Assembly (NCBI RefSeq): GCF_018320785.1
Contig: NC_054872.1
Span: 24,758,769 to 24,822,768, forward strand
Source: Cheilinus undulatus
Lineage: Eukaryota; Chordata; Actinopteri; Labriformes; Labridae
Direction: 5' to 3'
DNA: 64,000 nt
Part shown: piece after piece, positions 55,407-64,000 of the stretch
Layout of the letters: each line of letters begins with the position of its first letter
How positions within the stretch are numbered: position 1 is the first letter of the stretch
The notes under the pieces: generated by a model
Database searches by the model: none
The model's input: the letters and a program-made list of their open reading frames with translations, nothing else
What the model was told of the DNA's origin: nothing
Translations under genes and position numbers: made by a program

Positions 55407-55655
55407 ATCAACTGAGTTCTGCTCATACATTTTTGTTCGGTTTACTTAACTTTTTAAGTTAAACTACATTTAAATCTCTGTTTAAATCCAACTTAAAACA
55501 ACATGTTTAAGCATGATTTGTAAAGCAACATGTCCTTCTTCCACTTTTCACATACTATACTCTTAACATGAAAATCTCCCACAATAATACTGCAGATTAT
55601 TATAGTTAATTTCTGTAGTACTATCTGACATTTAATGTGTAAAGTAAATACTCAC

Positions 55656-55825
55656 TGTAACAGAGATATAGACAAGCTTGTAGATGGTGTGATATGCGTT
55701 AATCAGATGAAGTAGGTCTCAACATTGCTGTGAAATTTTTGGGTGTGTTTCCTATTTCTTAGCAGTGGTGAATTCAAAGAAATGGGGAAGTTAAAACAGA
55801 AAAGCCAACAATGACCACAAGATGA
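55656..55825 (-). other. Probable 5' UTR exon of the Ig receptor gene
   Basis: The first coding exon begins exactly at ATG after a TTTTTCTTTGTTCAG acceptor (52665 on), so an upstream non-coding exon is required. A TTACA|GTGAGTATT donor at 55656/55655 lies about 170 bases after a minus-strand TATA box. The exact start is inferred from the TATA position. Confidence 0.45.
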
Positions 55826-55850
55826 CTTTTTCACTGAGAGTGAGGTCAAA

Positions 55851-55857
55851 TTTTATA
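55851..55857 (-). promoter_or_regulatory. TATA box for the Ig receptor gene
   Basis: On the minus strand this reads TATAAAA in the context GGTCTATAAAATTTGACC. It stands about 30 bases upstream of the inferred 5' exon, consistent with a regulated, tissue-restricted gene. Confidence 0.45.
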
Positions 55858-55859
55858 GA

Positions 55860-58430
55860 CCACTGTAAGCACTGAAGTTTATGCAAAACACTTTGACCCA
55901 TATGCTCTGTGTTATATCAGCAACAAATACAGTCCAATACACATGGATATGGAGGGTATGAACTTGAAGGATAAGTTACCTCTGTCAAACAGCAGTTACA
56001 GCTCAGTGAACTTACAGAGGAAGTCTTTTGACACAAGTACTGGTGACACTTTTAAAAGGTGAAAAATGCAGCAAGCCTGTGTGTCTGCATTTCTTACTAA
56101 CACAGGTGTTATCTCCTCCCTGTGAAAAAATAATGATCTGCATCCCCCATACTGAGGCTGTTTGAGGGAGCAAAGTGGACTGTCAGCATTTAACACTGTA
56201 GCCACGCCAGAGCCTCTCTCAGACAAAATCTAGATAACTTCAGCAATGTTGGAGGACGTTTGCTGAACTGAGAGTCTCCAGGTCAAACAAATACTTGTGG
56301 GTTGTGCGGATTGTGCTTTTGCTTTAAGCAGCTTGTTTATTACATTTGATTTCACAACTGTGGTGAAGATTTCAATATGCCTGCCTTTTTCTGTGGTAAA
56401 AGGACATATTATTCACCATTTTCTCAGTGAAAACAGTGTTATCATGAAGCAAAATGCATGACTGAAAATAAAATGCAACATATAAAGTCAGGGCTGTCAA
56501 CATTAATGCCTTAGTTGTGATCATTAATGTTCATACTTTTTTTTTTTCTTTAAGTTGGGATTGACTGTGATGTAAAAAAAAGTACACCACTGTCCCCTGA
56601 TGTCTTTACTTCAATAAGTCACAGACATCTCAGTCTAAAATCATCTCCACATTGTGTTATCAAACATTTATCCTTAAATTGCTAACTCATTTCCTTTTCA
56701 GTTCATAACAAGTTCCTTTTTGTTAAGTTTGTTTCAAAATCTTGGATCTACCCAAAGATTGTAAATTACTGTCACAATAAAAGCATGTCCGTATCCAAAG
56801 AGGAAATCAGTTACCCCTTCTTTTAAGACAGCACATCAATCCAAAATGAAACAAGAGCAGCTTTAAATGCAATATCATAAAAATTCAAAACGCAACAAGA
56901 AGAAGAGATTAATTGTGATTAGGTGTATCAGTTCTGAGTTTGATTGTGATCCCAAATTTCAACCAGCCCTAATAAGAATGTTTCATAAAGATAGGCTATG
57001 TTTCATATCTGAAAGTAAGGGTGAAAAGCAACTAATTACATTTACTCAAAGTACCATGATTGAATAGTTTTTGGGGTACTTGTACTTTTTTGAGTCGGAG
57101 ATTTATTCTCTTGTTGTTCTTGCCAAAAAGGAAAGATCATATCTTACTGAACAATGCCTCCATAACTACTCAATACTTCAAGTAGCTTTTAAATCAAATA
57201 CTTTTTACTTTTGATTTTTGAGTAAAATTATAGACCAGTACTTTTACTTTCACCTAAGAACATTTTAACCAGAGTAACTGTACCTTTGCTTGAGTACAAT
57301 AGTCGTATGCTTTTGCCACCTCTGTCAAAAAGTTACATCAGCTATTTCTGGTCAGAGTTTAAAGTTGAGGCACAAATTAGGTGCCACTGTCCTATGAACC
57401 ACCAGGACAAATTTCAGACATAACAAACACCTCTAAGTTTATAAAATCAAGCTTCAACATCATAAAAAATGAGGCTGTAAAATCTGCTCCAGGATGATGT
57501 GGGCCTGTCTGTTAAATGAACTGAAGCCACATCCACTCAGGGGAAATAAGATCCTCTCAAATTTAAAATAAAAATGCATGCCTTAAAAATGTGGTAAAAT
57601 GTATATAATGAACAAAGGCCCTAAGCAGAGATACAAATATTTTATTTTACAAAATTTTGCTGTGACAACTGCTAAATACAGCTGTTTTCTCAAACTTTTG
57701 ACTAATGTATGTCATTCATTTCAGATAAGAAAACTAGTTTTATATTACAATGTGTTAATTAGTCAAAAATCTCAAATTTCAAGAAAACACTGGAAGGGTG
57801 TAAATCAAAACGTAGGGTTTGCATGTATATCTGTCTGGGGTCCTGTGGGTTAATAGTGCTTCTTTTAGACCTGTTTTTTTCTGTCTCTTTGATCAGTCAT
57901 TTGTTTGATCTTTTTTTTTTTGTATGAAAAGGAAGGGCTGGTTGAACATTTTCTGATACTTGGGTGTTACTATGTCTTTGTGGTGATGGTTCTGGGGCTA
58001 CACCAGATGAGTCTCAAAGCTAGTGCTCATTCAGTTTTTTGGTTAGCCGATGTTGTCAAATTAAACCACTAGGTGGAGCGAGACACGCTCCCAAATCCAA
58101 AAGTGAACTTTAGCACTGAAAGCCAGACTCCACCTGGAATGTGGGCCAAACTCGGATCTGAGGGTGCAGTCATATGACTCCCAAATGGCTGAATGAGAGT
58201 CAACAAAGCAGCAAATGGTTCAGCGCTTCAAAAAATTTCTGATCTTGGACGATTAGACACTGTCTGAAGACACTTATCTGTGGCTTGTTTGAGCTCCAGC
58301 TCGCACATTGGAGATGGGACACGACGCGTCTTTTCTGGAGCAGTAGTCTGCAGGAGGATGACAGTTTGTGGTTACCTGTTGAGGCTCTGTGGTTGCAGCT
58401 CTTCTTCACCTGTCGGGAGGTTTGATCGCG
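55860..58430. other. Intergenic stretch between divergent genes
   Basis: The Ig receptor starts to the left and the TBC gene to the right, so both promoters face outward from here. It holds a fish repeat at 57020-57335. From about 58310 the DNA becomes CG-richer, approaching the TBC first exon. No exon is supported between. Confidence 0.5.
57020..57335 (+). repeat. Common fish repeat with ACTTTTACTT words
   Basis: TTACATTTACTCAAAGTACC, GGGGTACTTGTACTTTTTTG and CTTTGCTTGAGTACAATAGT belong to a high-copy teleost repeat; a fragment also lies at 42555-42590. Confidence 0.6.
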
Positions 58431-58607
58431 TAGACCACTCTGCAGGCTCAGATGGAGGGACCTAGTAGGAACTGGCGTCCATTGCACACAGCAGGAGAGG
58501 GGACGAGCTCACAAAACAGTCAGCAGGCACACATCCGCCTCCAGAGACGCGTAGCAGCGGTCAACTCTTCTGCTCTGTCCTCCGCACGGCTCACCTTACC
58601 GGGAGTT

Positions 58608-61600
58608 ATGGACGCCGAGGGGAGGGTGGACGAGTCCAGACTGAGGATGCATATTTTCAAAAACGGTAAATGTATACCTGTTTGGCCTGCAACACTTAAA
58701 AAAAACATGAAATATACGATAACATTGTTGAATATTAACAATAACCATATGAACCGGTGGAAATATCTGCATTGTGTTTATGATGTGAAGGAGACTGCCA
58801 CACAGGATTGCCTCAATGACCACTTTTAATCTAGTAAAGATAACAAGAGACAAAAACTCCCATGAACTTCACAGCCCGCTCCAGATCCTACACAAAATAA
58901 AAGTACAGTACGTAATATTAGCTTAAAATGACGTGTACGTAAGCTAGCTTAACTTGCCTTGCGCGGCAAACGAACATCCACGACTTTCATAAAAGTAATT
59001 ATTCAAGAAATTTAAAGCATATGAACATGTCAACAGGTGGAAAAGTATGCAAGGACATTGTAAGGACTAAAAATATGTACAAGATGTGACGTTTAACATA
59101 AGGATTGAAGAAGATATAAACTTGGACAATACAATGGACATCCACCTCTCCCACAAGGATTAATTTAAAAAGGGGAGAAAGAAGGGAGCAAAAAGCATAT
59201 AATGACCAACGAAGAAGAAAACAAAGGAAGGAGGGGTTGCAAACAACAACACAGTGCATCTTGAATTAAGGAGTTTCTCTCAGGCTGATACATAACAGAC
59301 AAATGCCAGATAATTTAGTGTACAAGTGCTTCTGAATCCAAAATTATCACATCACCACCCAAAATAGATAAATAAATCCACTCACTTGTTTATTACGAAA
59401 ATAAGCTTTTCAATGAATTTATTGCGAAAGTTCATATCTCGATAACATTTAAATTATGATAAGTGTGCAGTTCCATCTATCAATCTATCTATCTTCAATT
59501 TCAAGAATAACTGTGCACAAGCATTACTTCTTTGTTGATAACAATTTCTCTTATCTATGGTGGCCTGGAAGTGTAATGCAAAATAAGAAAGTCTGAAATA
59601 CTCCTACAATGCTTGAAACAAATTTACATTAACCAGAACATTTTACATTCCATAAAACAAATAAGCATGAGCAAAATAATTTTGCAAAAACTAACAATTA
59701 AAAAACAACAAATTAACCAAAATTCCAATACAAAATTACAAAGTTTGAAACACTCTTGCGAAACTTGGAACCAATAAACAAAGTCAGATACAAAATTACT
59801 AAGACTGAAACACTTTACAAGACATGAAACAAATTTACAAAGTCCAATACAGAATTATAAATTCTGAAACACTTTTACAGTCGCAAAAATGCTTCAGACT
59901 TTGTAATTCTGTTTTGGACTTTTTGTAAACCTGTTTTGTAAAAGAAAATGTGTATCTTGATTTGTAAAAATGTTTTGGTAATGTTAATTTGTTTCAAGCT
60001 TTGTAAAAATGTTTAGATTTTTTTTTATTTTATTGCATTTCCGAGCCACCATACCTCCTGCCTCAGTTGGCTGTATATTAGAATTGTATTTCTCCACATC
60101 ACTGTTAAAAATATCTGTTTGTGGTGCACTTCGTATTTCATGCAGTAGAAACTAATGTTTCTTAGGTCACCACAGGCAAAGCAGAATTCTTCAATAATCC
60201 CATAATGCCCATTTAGAAATATAATCCAGTGAAATTCGTGTTCGAAAGATTGGTATTTCAGTATTAACACAGAATGGTATGGCATTGAAGTCCTGTGTTT
60301 TTTTCATACTGAACAATGTTTTGGCAAGGCCTTATACTGCTACGAACAAAATGTATAAAGGTTGGTGACTTCTTGTAAGATTTACCTGTTCACAAATTAT
60401 GATGATGCACATGTGCCTCAAGTCCCAAGAAACATCAGATCCTACATTGTGCAGAACTTTTTTAAGTGAAAAATTCAATGCATTTTATGCTGTGATGTGC
60501 CATCATGAAACAATGAACACAGGCCATTCCTACAGACTAAAACAAAAGTCAAGTGATGCTCTGCTGCAGGAGGTAAGCCACAAATGAACTCTTTAAAGGT
60601 TTCATTGCACAAGCACTGCAGATGCCCTTGAGCAAAGAACTCCAGTGTGACTCCTGAGATAAAACAACAGATACTATTTAGAGAGTTGGTTAGATTGCTA
60701 TGAAGCTGAATAAGATCACATGAGATTCATTAGTCAGAGAAAAAAATATTCAGCAAAGTATGCGAAGAAATGGGATCACCCCTGGGTTAAGATTTGAGAA
60801 GTTTATAAATGCTCCGTTTAAACTATTTATCTGGCCCTGGGAGTGGAATTATATAGTGGAAGTATGATCAGATTTTCCTTATTTAACTGAAAACTTGTAG
60901 GGGTTTGGCTGAAAAAAAAACAGTCTACACAGGTCTCTGAAGGTAAAAGCCGTAGCTTTAAATAGTCATTGACTAATCATGTGGAAACCCACCTTTTTTT
61001 TCCCTGAGACTCTTTAATCTTGTGCACATTTGATCCCCACAAACATGAAAACCAATTGTTAGAGACCTGCAGAGAAAATCATTACATAAGACATCTCAAA
61101 TCCTCATTTTAAATCCCAGCAGAGTAAAGGTCACCAAAGAAGCACTCTTTCTCAGCAGTAAAGCCTTTTTTTCTTGCATGTGATCTGTTAGGGCTGGGCA
61201 GTATGGACCAATAAAACCTAGATAATTCATTATACGATATGTATCTAAATAGTTTTCTGTAAAGAAATAACAATCACAACATCAGAATTACTAGATTTGA
61301 TTCAAGTGCAGTAGGAATGAAACCATATTAAAACCTTTTTGGCAACAATCGTAGAGGTGCTAGACACCCAGCATGTGATGATTTTTATTATTAAAAATTG
61401 CAGACAAATTCCTACATACAATCTAAATTGTTCAAAAACATTGGCAACATAACTGGAGATAAAGGTTTTTAAAATTGGTCGTACCCTTAAATACTACATA
61501 TTCCAAAAAATAAAAAAAATCTTCATTTTCTGTGGTATTAAAAACTACAGAAATTTAACAATCTTTAGTCCTTTTTATCCAAATTGAGAGAGCACTATAT

Positions 61601-63096
61601 TGCAGCAATACATTGGCAACATTTGGAAAACTGGGCAGAGCTCTACACGATTTTTTTGTGCAATTTAGACAGTATGCAGAATTTTGCCTGTATTTTTTCA
61701 ATCAGAAACATCAATTAGTCAGTACTGGTTGTCTAAGTTTCTTATTTTGATGCAGTGGAATCAAACAGGAATATAAATGCACCATCAACTTAAAAAATAA
61801 ATGATAATTCCAAATTTAGCTTAAACTGTAAAGATAGGTGTTTTTTCCCCCCAAATCAGCATCAGTATTAAATATGTCAATATAAACTACTTCTTGCCCT
61901 TTATCTCATATGAACAACATCAATATTTCTCTAAAACTCAATGTATCACCCACCCCTATGATCTATTTTAGTGCTGTTTTTGGTGCTGTAAAGATAGCTC
62001 AATGGTAATCACTAGAAACACTGTTAAATCAGATATTTATTGCTTGGTGATCAAGATGGGTATTTTTCATCTTGCATAGGTGGCGTGTCTCCCTCTGAGC
62101 GTGGCCTTGTGTGGCGTTTCCTGTTTGGGATGTTCCCGTGCAGCTCAACAGCATTGGAGCGCTCTCTGCTGCAGGAGCAGCTGGTCGTTCGCTACAGTGT
62201 CATGAAACGAAAGTGGCAGCAGTTCCTGCCTTCATCCGTGCGCATTCATCTCAATGGCACCGATGGTAAAAGCCCAAAACATGCAAAACACTTTCAGTCT
62301 GGTTTTATTCAGTGCTGTTTCCTCTTATCCAAATTTGTCATAATTGTATGATTTCCTATCTCGACCAGCTGAGTTGGTGGCAGCAGTCAGGTACTTTGAC
62401 CAGAGACAAGCACAGGCCCAACAGCAGACCCAGGACCAGTCTGAAGAAGTCTGGGAAAGACTGGCTTTCTTGGAGCTTCAAGCACAGGTTAAATGATTCA
62501 GACTCTAGTATAATTCTAGTATAACTCTAATCAGCATTTGTCAGCATTGTGCCTATTTCTTTTTACTGTCACTGTTAAGGTTTCTTTCAAATTTCTGAGC
62601 TTTTTTTGGTCCTTTAGCTTTGTTAGCATAAGAGTAATTACTTTTTCTGTTTGAAGAATGATGTGTCTTGTGTATTTAGAGAAATTACAACAGGATCTAC
62701 TCTTGTTAAACAAACTTTTATTTACACACTGTATCATTTGACCTAGATGTACTAGCTAAAATGTTTATATAGATAATGGGACTTGACATGAAGTTTTAAC
62801 TGAACATGCTGCAGCATAAACTACACACGTTAGTTAGTTACAGCCACTCAGTGCCTGAGAAAATTCTTGTGACCAAAAAGAATAGACTGAAACATGTGCA
62901 CACATGCCTTAATTGGACTCCACTCAACCAGGCAATAGTAAAATCCTGAACAATTTTGGTCATTTGTTGTTGCATTTCCCCTTTGTCCCCAGATATTGTT
63001 TGAACGAGTCACATTTGACCAGGAGGAGCTGCGGGAAGCAATACGAATCATTGACAAGGATGTGCCGAGAACCAACAGAGACTTGGGCTATTACCA
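58608..63096 (+). CDS. TBC-domain Rab GTPase-activating protein, N-terminal part
   Basis: Four exons join in phase: 58608-58665, 62080-62265, 62369-62487 and 62993-63096, giving about 155 residues before the gene leaves the window. The ATG at 58608 has G at -3 and +4. An in-frame ATG at 58452 has a poorer context, so the shorter form is preferred. The joined protein contains GGVSPSERGLVWRFLFG, the start of the TBC domain (motif A, R-x-x-x-W), then RYSVMKRKW, and later IIDKDVPRTNRDLGYYQ, the DV-RT-R motif B. The catalytic IxxDxxR and YxQ motifs would be further on and are not visible. TBC proteins switch off Rab GTPases in membrane traffic. A 70-residue Gln/Glu-rich insert lies between motifs A and B. 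It recalls the TBC1D15/17/25 group but I do not name the paralogue. The 3.4 kb first intron holds a foldback repeat. Confidence 0.82.
59557..60052. repeat. Foldback element in the TBC gene first intron
   Basis: The two ends, ATGGTGGCCTGGAA and the complement of TTCCGAGCCACCAT, begin an imperfect inverted repeat that continues inward through GCTTGAAACAAATTTACATT and AACATTTT(T)ACA words for over 200 bases per arm. The arms contain a repeated CAAAGTCTGAAACACTTTTAC-like unit. It has no coding frame and is probably a MITE. Confidence 0.75.
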
Positions 63097-64000
63097 GTGA
63101 GTGACTGGGAGCCATTGTTATAGGTTTTATTGCTGCACCTAAGATATGAGTCAACATGTGTGAGTTATAACAGAAGGTGTGTGGAATTTGATTGATGATC
63201 CCCATCATGGAGTTTGTGCAAATAAACATCCAGACATTATGTCTAAAGCAGCTAAAAAGGAATCATTAAAAAATGAGCAATAGGTTCTTTGCAGATGACG
63301 ACACACAGCAGTGGAGTTCTCCTCTGCTGCGTGGCATCATCTGCAAAGAGCATTTGTAATTCTTGAGCTACTTTTTTGTCCTGAAGGTAGTGAAATATTC
63401 AGGCAAAAAAGTGGAAAAAAAAATAAAAGAAGCCTTTATCTAAAACCTGGAAGAGCAGTGTAACACAACGCTATTGTATAATCTGTTTCCAAAAAACGAT
63501 CCGGCTTGGTTCAGTGAAGTTTTGCTGTGGTTTAGCTCATTTAACTCTGATCTTACTCGTAGCCTATTTTCTCAGCTGAAGTCCGTCCAGTCTTGCTCAT
63601 TCAGTGTACAGGTCCATTTAGAGTTGTAAAGTTCTAACTTTACTCTGTTCCCATTCATTCCTAATGGCTGTCCACCACTTCCTGCCCCCACCAGGCTTTT
63701 AGTATCACGTGATTGCAAACAACCTGTAGGTTCTTTACAGATGATGTCAGGCAGCAGCCGAGAAAAGCCCTCGGGGGGTTCAAGAAGTAATTTCTGAGAA
63801 GAGAAATGCTACCAAAAAGGCCATGTAATAAGCTGTTTACAACTGTGCAAAAATGTTCAGAGTTTGAAAGTATAAACATACTTAATTCTTAAAATGTGTT
63901 TGTGTCCAAAAGTATTGAAATATTCAGGCAAAAATTAAAAAAACGCTTGAAAAAAATTATGAGAGAAATGGCAGCAGGCAATAATTAAAAAAGCCTCCAT
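63097..64000 (+). other. Intron of the TBC gene (incomplete)
   Basis: It follows a CA|GTGAGT donor. It contains a hairpin at 63286-63349 and a related word set GGTTCTTTACAGATGATGTC at about 63729, together with a repeated TGAAATATTCAGGCAAAAA at about 63390 and 63917. These suggest one or two MITE-derived inserts. No exon is seen. Confidence 0.5.
63286..63349. repeat. Hairpin-forming inverted repeat
   Basis: TCTTTGCAGATGACGACACA with CAGCAG pairs with CTGCTGCGTGGCATCATCTG and CAAAGA, forming about 26 base pairs with few mismatches around a 12-base loop. It is likely the core of a palindromic MITE. Confidence 0.65.

Noticed and set aside
58452-58607. Upstream in-frame ATG of the TBC gene as the start
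   Set aside because: The start context is weaker and the added residues lack TBC-like character. The ATG at 58608 is preferred, though the longer form cannot be excluded.

Overview
The window is nuclear DNA of a ray-finned fish, most likely a spiny-rayed teleost. The genes have short exons with GT/AG introns. Their proteins resemble known vertebrate proteins (SMG9, KCNN4, a Ly6/uPAR protein, a Siglec-like receptor, a TBC Rab-GAP). The space between exons is filled with Tc1/mariner elements, hAT-type MITEs, a tRNA-derived SINE and LINE fragments typical of fish. There is no bacterial operon, CRISPR array or rRNA gene.

Layout: (1) 1-9.6 kb: last three coding exons of kcnn4 (+), the window opening inside one of its introns. 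(2) 9.7-14.2 kb: no gene; dispersed repeats and a GCTA-rich satellite-like block. (3) 14.36-15.73 kb: an unassigned C2H2 zinc-finger gene (-) encoded in one long exon. (4) 16.9-19.6 kb: a possible small unrecognised gene (-) split by a decayed Tc element. (5) 20.5-29.36 kb: complete smg9 (+), 13 coding exons, 508 residues, carrying a Tc1 copy, another Tc1 fragment and a SINE in its introns. (6) 29.9-35.7 kb: nested transposons. (7) 35.8-40.75 kb: complete five-exon gene (+) for a GPI-type Ly6/uPAR protein with two domains. (8) 41-48.8 kb: repeats. (9) 48.85-52.66 kb: seven coding exons (-) of a single V-set, Siglec/CD22-like receptor, with a likely upstream 5' UTR exon and TATA box near 55.7-55.86 kb. 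(10) 58.6-64 kb: first four exons (+) of a TBC-domain Rab-GAP that runs off the end.

The genes do not form one pathway. kcnn4 is a calcium-gated potassium channel, smg9 acts in nonsense-mediated decay, and the Ly6 and Ig proteins are probably cell-surface or immune proteins. The notable large-scale feature is that kcnn4, smg9 and a uPAR-family gene lie in the same order and orientation that I recall for KCNN4, SMG9 and PLAUR on human 19q13. I see no convincing undescribed system. The most useful leads are the tyrosine motifs of the Ig receptor, the altered histidine-switch residue in kcnn4, the candidate small gene beside smg9, and transposon insertions dated by exact empty sites within the same window. 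All exon joins were made by eye from reading frame and splice sites, with no transcript or alignment evidence.
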